64,000 nucleotides of DNA. Origin: Diadema setosum (lineage: Eukaryota > Echinodermata > Echinoidea > Diadematoida > Diadematidae). The stretch's first letter is position 1. Each line of letters opens with the position of its first letter. The notes below the pieces were generated by a model that worked only from the letters and a program-made list of their open reading frames with translations, had not been told where the DNA came from and did not search any database. Position numbers and translations under genes: made by a program. The stretch is from the NCBI GenBank assembly GCA_033980235.1, contig CM067065.1, positions 5,473,328 through 5,537,327 on the forward strand. Reading direction: 5' to 3'. Below are positions 24,457 through 35,764 of the stretch, piece after piece.

Positions 24457-24742
24457 GGTGTCTGTTGGGAAAAGGTAAATACAGTGGAAAAACATCGATG
24501 AATACTTGCAGATATATGAAATTAACATTTAACAAAAAGAAAAGAGAAAGTTCATGGGATGCATTATGTTAGATTTTACGCATTCCTAAACCCAAAATAA
24601 TGAAGGACAGTTTAACGGACCTGTTTGTGTACATATAATTTACTGTGGATGCTTTATGTATCGGTTCAAAGGACTTTTAAATATCTATGGTGGTCCATTT
24701 GGGTGGAGGAGATCATAAATTGACGTAACAAAAGACTTCTAC
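24457..24742 (-). promoter_or_regulatory. Conserved 5' flank of TRIM-1 (putative 5' UTR intron)
   Basis: On the minus strand this block aligns with 50255-50534 upstream of TRIM-3, including GATCTCCTCCAC, AAATGGACCACCAT, ACATAAAGCAT and AAACAGGTC. It ends in a polypyrimidine acceptor (AG at 24462-24463) five bases before the ATG. AAACAG/GTCC at 24620 is a donor-like match shared with TRIM-3, suggesting an intron of about 160 nt in the 5' UTR. The block is missing upstream of the TRIM-2 pseudogene. Promoter function is inference. Confidence 0.45.
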
Positions 24743-26060
24743 ATTGGGAAATCGGGCGACTTTCAGCAAGGATAGTACGTATGGGTGGAAATCACTGGTC
24801 TCTTATATGGAAGAACAAGATCACTGGTGGAAACGAGCTGCATGCTTAGGGAGGTCTGCGCTCTCATAGTGCTTCTCTAGTTGAGTTTGTAATTAATCAA
24901 CTAGGTACGAGTGAAAAGGCCCTTAGAATAAATTCAGAAGATGCTAGTTGATAATCTAAAGGAGTTTTCGTAAAACAATAACAGTTGCATGAAGATACAC
25001 TCATCAAATGTATATTCAGGTATTGAATTCGAGCAGCTAAACATTGAAGGTATCCTCCGGCGATGTCGTAAACAAAAGCTGTCATGTAAAAAGAGAATAT
25101 CAATGAAAATGTCAGCGAAATGAGAGAAATTATGATTTAAAATAGTGTCCGTTTGCATGTTTATATGCAATGTGAGATGTCCTTCAATTGATACAAAATA
25201 ACTTTATCCTTGAAAGATAGTATTAGACATTTTCCTTTCTATTGCATGTTTCCTCAGTCTTGAGAGTCAAGCGAGAACCTACATACGTATTTACCTCATG
25301 CATGTCAAGAGCAGATTTAGGCACAAAGAAATTATTCCTTGGATTAGCATAATCGTTATGTTCCCAAACATTTATGGACAAACAAAACCGGCAGCATTAT
25401 CTTAAAATTAACCACTGATGGTAAAGAAATTCTGCAGAAATGATGAAAGAAAGCAATGAATAACAGTACGGGATAAGGACCATTCAAGCCTTTTGTGACC
25501 AGTCACCTTGGAATGGATCTAACGGTCAGATTGGTTCCTTTATCCCTCTGTAACCATATTATGTAAATAACCTCATCTTTATATGAACGCTTAGAGTTGT
25601 ATTGAGAGGCTTTTGATGAGATGCTTCCATTATCATTAGGGTAGGTTAATCCTTTTATTGATGAGTAGGATGCATCAACCTCAATTCTGGATGACAGTCT
25701 TGAAGAGATCTGACCTGTGTCAAGTTGTACTTATCTCTCCAAATGATCTCACTTCCTATCACTTTGTAGAATTTGATATAAAATTATTAGATGTTGATTT
25801 ATTTCCAGGGGAGGCAGTGATTAATATTTTTTTTTTCATTCGTAACATAATTGAAACATGCTAATTCATATGTCAGTGTTTCTATTTTGCACACTGTTAT
25901 CACTGTTACAAATACTAACATAGGTTGTGGGTTTAACCATGTTAACAAAATCAGCGAATCATAACAGAAAACTATTGACACAACAAACAAACTAAATGGG
26001 ATTCAAGTTTGAGCATATCTATAGTGATCATGCACCATTTGTAAAACTATAATACGCGAT
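24743..26060. other. Intergenic end of block B, no gene
   Basis: AT-rich sequence homologous to 38.5-39.6 kb (direct), to 39.76-40.14 kb (inverted) and to 47.38-47.76 kb (inverted). No coding potential is seen. Confidence 0.5.
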
Positions 26061-26507
26061 ACGCACAACATTTTGAAAAACACAATATTATTGTAGGTGT
26101 CGTTTCTTAAATGCTTACCAAGTATGCTGTACTTCCGGATTCAAATTTTCTGATTTAGGTCTGGTTCCGAAGGAAATGTAGACATAAAATCACGACCTGC
26201 TTTCCCATTAGCCTGTATAGGAAGGTGCCTTAGACTGAATGTGGCCTTCCTCTTAAGACCAAAGGAAAATAAACTCATGAAGAATTTGTTGTTTTCGACA
26301 GAGATATGTATCTCGCAGTACTCACAAAATGGCGGCGTAGCTTTCAGAGTAATGTTTGTGTTCTTTGTAACGTTTTTGCTCTTTTTTCCCCATATACCAC
26401 AGACACTATTGTGTCTACAATGAATAACAGCGCATGATGAAATTCCACATTGTACAATGAGCTGTTCATTCGTCATTGGATGAGCAAGAGGTACATTGTA
26501 GGATTCC

Positions 26508-26671
26508 AGGGGCGGATCCAGGAATTCCGTAAAGGGGAGGCGCTTTTTGCAAAATTAAAGGGGGGCGCACGCACTTCCCCTTCCCCATTTTTCCCTTTTA
26601 TTTCTTTTGTTTTAAACGAAAATAAAGAGGGGGCGCGCGCCAGGTGCGCCCCCCCCCCCGGATCCACCACT
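26508..26671. mobile_element. hAT-like MITE with 8-bp target duplication
   Basis: Terminal repeats AGGGGCGGATCC and GGATCCACCACT (inverted) flank a 164-bp G/C-run-rich body. The flanks are AGGATTCC on the left and GGGATTCC on the right, an 8-bp duplication with one difference. The matching position in block B (about 13525) reads GTGGGATTCCGTG without the insert, giving an empty site. CAGGGGCGGATCC-type ends and 8-bp duplications are typical of hAT elements. Confidence 0.75.
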
Positions 26672-27404
26672 GGGATTCCATACCAATACTTCGTTTCATT
26701 TAGTCAGGCATTGTGCGTGTGTCGGGAGGGGAGAGGGGTAAAAATGTTATTGTGGGAGTATTTGTCTAAGTTTGAAAACTACGGGATAAAGCTCTAAAGT
26801 ATTGTTAGTTTGTGTGAGCTAAAGGAGCATTTTCTCAAAAGAAAACAAAGATATTCATGCACATGATGTATAGGACGATAGTCTTAGTAAAACAAGAGGT
26901 AAATAGTCTACAAACTTATGCAATTTGTTCTTTTCAGGAACAATTAGGACTACATCTCATGCGTCTTTTCAAACTATAACAAACAGACAAAATTGTGCGC
27001 TGCAATTCGGTTGATAATAATCTTTATTGTTGGTAGTTTTGCATAACCATAATGGTACTGCACTAGCATGGTATTAACGGCCAATCGGCACGATCTGTGC
27101 GTATACTTGTTGGTGCGTGTGTGTGTCTCTGTGTGTTTTTCGGGGAGGGGGTGGGTAAGATACTGGATAACTGGTTATGGATAAAAATGGGCGTATCTCG
27201 GAGCCGTTCATGCAGCATAATCGTAATTGTGATAAAAGCTGAGGGGCGCATTTCGGCCCCAGCGCGTCCTACTTGATTGAAATGAAAATGAATGACGAAA
27301 GTTGATTCAGATGTATACATTCCATGGTATGTCTTAAATTGTCAAACCTGAGACATTTTCATATGAAATCCCCTGAATCTCTCAAGGAACTGGGGCAACA
27401 TGGC

Positions 27405-27624
27405 ATACGAGATAAGACAACCGACAACCAACGCAGGACACGAGTTCGAATGCAGCCCAGCTCTTACGTTCTTGGATAAGATCTCCCCCCATAATTTCCC
27501 TCTCCACCTAGGGAAATAAAGGGGTATTTGGCAATGAGGGTATACAAATGGAAGAGCTCTCTGGTAGAGCAGTGGCAACACTGTTGCATGTTTTTTTTTT
27601 TTTTTTGGTAGACAAATCTCGTTA

Positions 27625-27658
<34 letters not shown>

Positions 27659-27680
27659 CATTATTATTATTACTATTATT
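27405..27680 (+). mobile_element. tRNA-derived SINE-like copy 2 with (ATT)n tail
   Basis: Carries GAGTTCGAATGCAGCCCAG (B-box-like), then TTCTTGGATAAGATC and TCTGGTAGAGCAGTGGCAA, then a T-run and an (ATT)n microsatellite at about 27626-27680. The same order of tail words is found inverted at 63640-63990. The sequence differs from copy 1 and from the B-box consensus at several places. Confidence 0.5.
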
Positions 27681-28928
27681 GCTATTACTAACATTATTAG
27701 TATCCTCAATATCATCATTATCATTACCATCATCACCAGTAGTAGTAGTAGAAGAAGCAGTAGTTGTAGTATTAACTGTCCTGATGCATACCTTGATCTC
27801 TATCAGCTTCTATGGTGGATAGTAATTGTGGTTCATGTTTGTGTCTTCTTCTTCCCACCGACTACCCATATTGTCTGTGTGGTAAACCTTGACTGGCTTT
27901 GTCGTTGACACACTCGAACGCTCATCACCATTCAGGCATATCAGCGCAGCAATGAAAGAGCAGAACACAGTTTATACCTGCTGTTTATCAATCATGGATT
28001 GAGAGGCTTTTATTGTTGCCAAACAGCAATGTGGAGAGCTCTTCAGATATACACGTACATCGTAAGTTTTCACCTCGTTTTCCTCTTCTAAATGCGCTCA
28101 CAATCTCACTCCTTTTTATTATAATGATTTGGGACATTTCTTATGTAGAGTAAATTGCCGAAACAAAATTACAGTAAAAATGGGCGAGTTGATTTTCAAC
28201 AACTTGCAAAAACACGTTCTTAAAAGGGAAATATTTAGGACTATTGAGGAATTGACTTGATCGCATCACATCTGAATAACTCAGTAAATCTTCTCCCTAC
28301 AATCAGACTAAATATCATTGATGTTTGAAAAGAGGAACTTTACTTCAAGCCGATCGGGCTGCTAGCCTCTTTACATAACTTATTTTTATGTATTATCTGT
28401 GTTTAGAGACAAAGTATCGTCGAGAGTGCTCACTGTTACCCAATCACTGTAGCAGTTAGAATTGCATAACTTACCTCTAAAATATGTCTGGCGGACTTTC
28501 ATTTAACTATACATAAGGAAAATACTTTAAGCGAATCAACATCTTATTTGGACCATAATAATGTAATCTTTTATCATGTTTATGGAAAAGTAGCACTGAC
28601 TAGTCGGCGACCCTAAATGTAAGTTGCCACCGCCTTCTATGAGATTTAACATTAGCCCACGAGGCGGAGTATCATAACACCTCTTGTCAGTTGAAGTTCA
28701 GATGGGGAAGGGCAATAAGCTCAATATAGAGCTCTGATGTGAATTGGTGTTTGCTTAGCATTTAAATTGAGTAAATTCGCACAGAAACGTACATTTCATA
28801 TGAGATATCCACGCATGTCACCGTCTCCAAACGACTTCAATAAAGTTATTGTAGGAGCGGTAGGTGTTATGTTTGGACAACCATGCCTAAATCATCCGCA
28901 TTATCGAGCTGTTTTTGGTTTGTTTGTT

Positions 28929-28931
28929 TGT

Positions 28932-28967
<36 letters not shown>

Positions 28968-28995
28968 TTTTTTTTTTTTTTTGGGGGGGGGGGGT
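28929..28995. repeat. (GTT)n, T-run and G-run
   Basis: (GTT)n is followed directly by a run of T and then a run of G. Frames through it encode only Leu, Asn, Phe or Pro runs. Confidence 0.95.
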
Positions 28996-29246
28996 AATTT
29001 CTTTCGATTAACCATTCCCTTTCAGTTGGGTTTGTTCTTGAGACAATCTGGCGAGGACAACTTAAAATTATTCTAAAATGATGCCTTGTACAAACAAGCA
29101 TGGACGTGGATCTTATTATCATTTCTTCTGTTTTAGTTTCCATCAAAAATTCGCATTCACCGATGGGGACACACTTGACATTGTGCGAAAAACGAACTGG
29201 TATGGTATGATAAAGGAAAGTGAAGAGGAAAGGGATTACAGGCGAT

Positions 29247-29247
<1 letters not shown>

Positions 29248-29281
<34 letters not shown>
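29248..29281. repeat. (CA)n microsatellite
   Basis: About 17 CA repeats. A shorter (CA)n lies at 17685-17715 in the corresponding region of block B. Confidence 0.95.
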
Positions 29282-29283
<2 letters not shown>

Positions 29284-29984
29284 GCATGAACACACACATG
29301 TTAGGTTGATAACATAAGCTAAGGTTCAATTTCACCACAAACTTTCGACATCGTGTAAACAAGCCTTTTATTAGTAAGACTCACTGTCAACATGTTGACA
29401 AAGATGTTCCGTTGCTTGACATACTAATACATAACAAGCACCCAGACAACATGCAAATACACACTGTACTTCGTCAAACGGTGAACGAGCAGTGTTATAC
29501 TTCTGTATTAAGCTTACTCTAATCTTATACATGCACTGACATCCAGTATTAAAAACAAAAACAAAATATTCTAAAAAGTTAATCCAAACACCAGGAAGCA
29601 TGTATACTGTCGTAAAACTTGAGTTTTATACCATAAAACACTGGAGGTGTACACCCCAACGAACTGTGCAAAGAGACAACTAAAACAAAACAAAACAAAA
29701 GAAAACAAAACAAAAACAAACAAACAAACTATAGAATTACAGTGACATGCAGAACCCAAATGGAACATGTTAATGCTTGACGTAAAAGTCACCCAGAAAT
29801 ATATTTTTCCTTAATTCTTATTCATTTTCTCATATTCATAACATGGTGGCCCGTTCAAATACGTGATCTTCCACAGGGCCCTGTATTGTAGAATACAGAA
29901 TATCTCAGACCTTAACAACAAACAAACCGTAGACATAAAGGAGATTTTTGCAGTTATCTGATTACATACAACTAAAAAAAAAAG

Positions 29985-30243
29985 ATATGAAGAGTTTGTT
30001 TGCAAAAACCGATAAGTCAATTTTTGAAGATTTTGAAGTACGATGTCTGTCATAAAGTACAAAATAATACCTTTTACATGATACATTGGTCACTACATAA
30101 TCATAAAGGTACATTTTTGAAGTCATGGTCAAAAGAAGTAAAAATTTTCTTATTATTCTCTTTATTTTTCTTGACCTTTAATCGCAAATATCTCCATTTG
30201 GCAAATATGGACTTATCGGTTTTTGCAAACAAACTCTTCATAT
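29985..30243. mobile_element. MITE with GCAAAAACCGATAAGTC terminal repeats, copy 1
   Basis: The 5' end ATATGAAGAGTTTGTTTGC continuing into AAAAACCGATAAGTC is a perfect inverted repeat, about 34 bp, of the 3' end. The element is 259 bp long. A second copy in the same orientation lies at 59447-59701. Block B lacks it at the matching position (about 18.1 kb). Confidence 0.8.
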
Positions 30244-31407
30244 GTTCGTGGAAATATATGGTGAAGAAAATTAATATAAATGTACAAAAAGATTAATTAT
30301 TATGGAATGGTAGAGGGATCGTGTGTGTGAAAAGAATATCAATTGCTTTGATTATCGCTGAAACAACGCACGATAAATGCTGAATCTCTTGCAAATATTG
30401 TTGAATTCAGGCTACAGCATTGAAGCTACACATTTCGTACTTTATATTTTGGATAATTTGAAGTTATGCATCGAGGGGCCTCAGAGAAAACAGAACATTC
30501 TTGTCATAAACCACCTCTAACTACCACCACCACCAACAACATCTAGAATAACGGGTTTACGTTTTACGGTAGTTTAAGTAGTTCGGATTGGCAATTGGTG
30601 ATTTAAAATCGTTCTGTCCAGTGGCACAACAGTTCCTGCTATAGACGAGGTTCCGTGGCAATGTTTTCAAAATATGTTTTGACCTAGTGAACTTTCGCTA
30701 ACAGAAAAAAAAAGAATCAAATGGAAGTAGAACATTTAAAGTATTAAGTGATTGCAAACATATAACAAAAACAACAACGACAGCAGCAGCAGCAACAACA
30801 ACAACAACAAGCATACAAATTGTAAATGCAGAACCAAAGAGAAGTATGTGAACACACCATGATAATAAGTTATACAGGCAAACATGCTTATTTGATTGAA
30901 GATACATGTGGTGAATTTACGCTGAACCCTCAGAGATATGAGAGAGAGAGAGAGAGAGAAAGAGAGAAAGACTTCAAGTAGTGGTGTGTAACGCTGTGGA
31001 TAAATGATCAGATTTGTCAGTGTTACAATGAGATGGGATTGATTGCAGGTGTGTAACGAAACACTGAAATTGTGGTTATGCAATAACAAACAATAGGCCT
31101 ACACTAAAATTCGAATGCACTGTAAATATAAATCATTTTACCAGTAATTCTTTATCGAATTACAGGTGTACAGGGTTTTTCGATTTGTCTTGATTAATAA
31201 CAATAATCTTTTACAAGGCTCATGGATAACCTGCTTCTCTGGTGACTAGTTCGGGTCACTAAAATCTAAAATCTTTTCATCTTGAATTCTGCTGTCCGGG
31301 AAGAGTGGCCCAAAATAAAAACGACTATAACAATCCATTTTGTATTTTGGTTCCCCGATTGGGCCATCAAAGGATAACCGTTATGGACCACAGCTATTTT
31401 ATAAAAT

Positions 31408-33585
31408 GTCGAGCCATATAGTATACGAATAATGAGTTGTGAGTGCATTAGGCACGAATATCGCACGAGGCGCGAGATAAGCCACTGGTCTATTCAACAA
31501 GGCGCGTAACCCCCCGCGTTGAATAGACCAGTGACGAATCTCGCGCCGAGTGCGATATTACGTGCCCCAATGCACGAACAAAATCATAAATTATTCGTTT
31601 TATACAACACTTTGTCCATAATCACAGCACTAAATCAGTGAACGGCAACTCGGGAAGGTCCAAAAATAAATGTAACAATTAGGTCGAGAATTCTAAACCA
31701 AACACTCGCAATGATTCAACCACACACAGTCACAAGAATCGCAAACTATGCAAGGTCTAACGTTTAGGACCTACCCATTGTAACCGTTACGGCGATTACT
31801 GATCACACTATCGTTAGATCTAGAACGCTAATGTTAGGTCTAAGCCGATCTGAGATGTTGGTAGATCGTAGGTCTAGACTATGCCTATTTCCGACAATGA
31901 TTTTGTATAAAACCACAGAAAAAAAAAATCAAATTACGGCTTATCAACTTGATTTTGAGATCACTGTGGTCCACGTAACAAGCAGATCCGAGTCAAAAGT
32001 AAAAACACAGCCGTAGGCCCTACTAAAGGCCCGTATACCGAGTATGCAATACATATTACTCAGTACGTAGTTCTAGCTGCAGCTGCGCGCACACGTTGCA
32101 TGTACTTAGTACTCGGTACTCGATCGCTGCGCCTTTCCTGTGAATGAACCAGTGCAGCGCTGCAGCAGCCAGCACGTACAGTACATGTACTTTGCTTGTG
32201 AAGTCGAGCGGCCGTGCATTAGTAGCCCCCTGCGAAGCCGTTGTCACAAATGTACACACAAGTAGTTATGTACATGTATTAAGGCTGTATGCATGGTTGT
32301 TTTAATGTGTATGTACACAGGTAGACCAGATTAATGGAGAACATTCTATATGATATAGATATAGTACATACAGGCTGACCAGATCAGTGGAGAATTTTCT
32401 ACATGGTATACAATGTAGCTACAGTACATGTATGCTTGTGACAGGAAATACATTATAGCTCACTCAATCTAGAATGATTTAACCCATTCCAGAAAATTCT
32501 AGGAAGTGCTTACATATTTTGGCTGAGTGAGGCACTGTCCCTGCAGCCCAATGTGATTGGTAGTTAATTTTGGCAATGATGTTATGCACATAGTTAGGCA
32601 GTGAGTCATCCAGGATTCCTGGAATTTGGACTTGCTAGTATGTTCAGGTATGTAGCCCCAGGTTGGAGAAAATTACAGAATGTACTAGAAAGGGGTGAAT
32701 GGATAGTATATAAGCTGGAGAAATTTTGCAGTAGGCAGAGTACCCAACACCTCTGCTCTGAGAGTTACGTCACTTCTGGCTCTGAAGCTACTTGTTATAT
32801 TCAGTCCTGTGTTACCTGCTGACCTGCTATACAAACTGTGTTTGTGGAGATAAGGCCTGGGAGACATTTTGCCTGCAGAGAATTAATTTGCCTAACATTG
32901 GAGAGAGAATCCATATTTTAGTGTCAACGGACATTACTACGGCAAAGCTGTGACGGGCTGGATTCCTTGCTGGACATTATAAAGTGAATCATCATTCAAC
33001 GCATCAACTGGACGTGGTCGTCATAACATTTGGATTCTGCCCGTTTCCTGTGGATTCTGCACGTTTCGCTGTGGACGTACATCCTGGATTTTTACCCCGG
33101 ATTAATACCGAGGATTATCACAACCTGCGCCTCTGGATTTACGTCTGAGGTATCATTCATCGGTGCATCGCGGATCATTCATCTGTGCATCGAACATCGT
33201 ATCTGGACACTGTCAAAGGATTACTTGCTTTCAAATTTGGCTGTACTACTTGTAAGTAATTCCACTACCGATTTATAATTGTTTCTATTGATCATTATTG
33301 TACTGATGTGAAAACCGATTACGAGTCTGTACCCACAATATCACTGTTAATAAACCGCCTGAACATTAGTTGATTGTTTCTTTTGTGCGATCATTCTCAG
33401 AGTGATTGTGGTCGTAACACCGTGCATTAATTAGTACCTGCGAGCCGTGCAATAGGGGGCCTAATGCACGGCTGTCACTCTCAATGAGTTTGATAGGTAT
33501 TTTCTAATGAATGTCATGTGACATGTTCTTGGCCAATCACAATTCGACATCATTCTAAGGTGTTGTATAATAGCTGCTTCTCATC
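31408..33585. mobile_element. 2.2-kb composite insertion with multi-hairpin ends
   Basis: Block B runs straight through the corresponding point (near 19185-19210), so this stretch is an insertion. Its left end (31408-31606) is a long imperfect palindrome built of ATACGAATAAT, GTGCATTAGGCACG and GGTCTATTCAAC arms. The right end (33420-33475) carries CCGTGCATTA and TAATGCACGG arms, and near 33570 the word TTGTATAATAG that mirrors TATACAACAC at 31597. It is probably a non-autonomous DNA transposon. The family is unknown. An LTR-like block sits inside. Confidence 0.55.
32438..33419 (+). mobile_element. Possible solo LTR
   Basis: The stretch begins TGTGACAGG and ends GTCGTAACA (TG...CA type ends). 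It contains a CCAAT-like GTGATTGGTAG near 32553, a TATA-like GTATATAAGC at 32706-32715, and AATAAACCGCC near 33350 close to the 3' end. That is the usual order of LTR promoter and polyadenylation signals. No clear target duplication or internal retroelement sequence is present, so the boundaries and identity are uncertain. Two imperfect 60-bp repeats (CAG-GACCAGAT-type) lie just upstream at 32318-32430. Confidence 0.4.
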
Positions 33586-33802
33586 GTTCGAAGTGTGTTT
33601 TACAGGACTATATTACAGGATATCAATCAAAGGAATATGAATGAAGAAAGTAAACGCTTTCTAGCACCAAAACTACGCATTCTCTAAATGTCAGAATAAT
33701 AATATACATGTATTGTGTGTAATGATAATATGATAAAATCATCAAAACAATCCAAAATGACGTCCATCATTAAGTTTGAAGTCAGCGATATACATATCTA
33801 TC

Positions 33803-33850
33803 TATATATATATATGTATATATATATATATTATATATATATATATATAT

Positions 33851-33884
<34 letters not shown>

Positions 33885-33900
33885 ATATTATATATATTTT
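33803..33900. repeat. (TA)n microsatellite
   Basis: Long AT/TA tract interrupted by TT. Frames across it encode only Ile/Tyr runs. Confidence 0.95.
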
Positions 33901-34321
33901 TTAATTTATTTATTTACTTATTTTTTTAATAAAAACTCAGTGATTGTTTTCGTGAAGTATAGTCGCACCAAGTCGGTCAGGTTATGCGATAAATGATACG
34001 ACATTATTCAAACACATTTCTAATGCGTTGCTATAAATCATACCAAGGCAATCAGGTTACTTCAACATACTCTTTATCTTTGTATCTTCATGTATGTGTA
34101 CATTTTCGTCCTCACCCCTAATCTGTAGGCCTATATCATAATAACAGAGATGCAACACTTCGAAACTCTTCTGTTTCAACGAAGTGACGTCAGTGGTTTC
34201 ATATACGTCACTGTTTCACTTCAAATTTACAAAAGAGAAATAAACTATAACAGACATCAGAAAGAAAAGAACATTATCAAATCGAAATGTGGATGAAACT
34301 GAAAATGACTAGATAGATAGG

Positions 34322-34354
<33 letters not shown>

Positions 34355-35764
34355 GGAGGGAGAGAGCGAGGAAAGGTTGATAGAGGTTGGGAGGAATGAA
34401 AAGGAAAAGGGAAATGTGAGTCACGAATCGATTTTGTTTGGGTGATATCCTGTTTGACAATTTGTATCAAAAAATCTGGAAGACCTTCGAGTTCACCCAC
34501 GCAGTGTTTCTTCTTTTTTATCTTATTTTGTACAGAGTAATAACTGCCTTTCATATCTCCGTACTCATAACAACAGCATCTGTGCTTTAAAATGGAATAT
34601 TCTTAAGGTTTCTGTTCACGGGCTGATCACAAGGCTGCGAGTTTCAACCGCCGTAAACATGATTTCACTCCATTATATAACGCATCACTGCATTGTAATG
34701 TTTATGAAATATATCATTAACGTAAAACTGAAAAGTACCTCTGCCACAATACTTAATGTAAAAATTATTTTTCTCTAGAACCAGATGAAATAAGCTGAAT
34801 CAGTATTATGAATAAGTAGGTTGGTGACTGCACTAGTTCATAGCAAATAGCGGGATGGAATTGGGGGGGGGGGTGGTAAACACATTCTTCGTAATTATTT
34901 CGTTTTCATCTTCTCCTTGAAAACACATGTCAATTTTGTCAACAAACTTGACATGCATTATCACTAAATATAGAGTTACAGAAGATAAGTAAATTGATGA
35001 GCACCATGCTCCCACCCCAATGAGGACTTCTAGGGGACCCCAGTACCCCCTAATTACAGAATCTAGAAATAAAAAAAAGTCTTCCTTAAAATCAGAGATG
35101 CTGTGAGTAATACATTAGTGACTACACTTTATACTAGGTTATAGTGAATTCAGCGGTGGCTCCAACGGGTCATGTACTAAATTTGTGGCTAGTGTTTTGA
35201 GTAATTGAGTCCGTTTTTAAAATCACGGTAAACCATTTTCAAAAGAAAATATGCATGGATATACAGATGGACACTCTACGGTGTAACCCTCTGGAGCCCT
35301 CAAAGCTGCCCCCCCCCCCAAGTTTCCATAATTATGTTCTTTGGGAATATTCTGCAAGAATGCCTGGAAGGTGAACTTCGAATACTCTGGCGAGAGCTAG
35401 ATCCCCAGGTCTCTTGTTGGTGATTTATTCTGAAGATCACCCCCAAAGCTTACTGTTGTATCATTTAAAGAAATAATATCGCAACTAAAAGAAGACCAAA
35501 AGAAATAAAACACCGTTGTGACTGGCCTTTTTATTTTTGCAGTGGCCAATCCTCCACAGGAAACCTTAACTTTACGACATGATTATTAAGGTCTTTGTAA
35601 AGAGAAGGAATATTCACATGAGTAGGCGTGGCACATGTTCAGCCCATTTCTACAAGTAAACTTCAGTCAAAGCGTATTCTATTCACTTAGCATATTGCAC
35701 CGAAGATCCCGTCTTTTTTTCTGACATGCTACTGCCGAGCAAATGTGGTTTATGACAGCTAACT

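Larger units (their letters stand above)
12790..26060 (+). repeat. Duplicated block B (carries TRIM-1)
   Basis: Colinear with block C. 12.81-13.0 kb aligns with 26.11-26.36 kb (shared GTTGTTTTCGACAGAGA and ACAAAATGGCGGC). 13.85-14.09 kb aligns with 27.0-27.3 kb, 17.07-17.2 kb with 27.75-27.87 kb, 18.3-18.6 kb with 30.58-30.85 kb, 18.95-19.1 kb with 31.2-31.38 kb and 19.6-20.0 kb with 34.1-34.6 kb. The TRIM gene aligns with the TRIM pseudogene, and 25.0-25.7 kb with 38.5-39.6 kb. It is inverted relative to 47.3-61.1 kb. Apart from TRIM-1, no gene was recognised in 12.8-22.6 kb. Confidence 0.8.

Noticed and set aside
24457..24528. Upstream in-frame ATG of TRIM-1 (24 extra residues)
   Set aside because: It lies upstream of a clear splice acceptor, is not conserved in TRIM-3, and the MAT start aligns in all three copies.
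28901..29362. 153-residue minus-strand frame
   Set aside because: Composed of (CA)n and (GTT)n/T-run translations.
30736..31089. Hydrophobic 117-residue minus-strand frame resembling a membrane protein
   Set aside because: Its Leu-rich part comes from CAA/CAG repeats. Corresponding frames in blocks B and D are broken.
33715..33996. 93-residue Ile/Tyr-rich frame
   Set aside because: Translation of the (TA)n tract.
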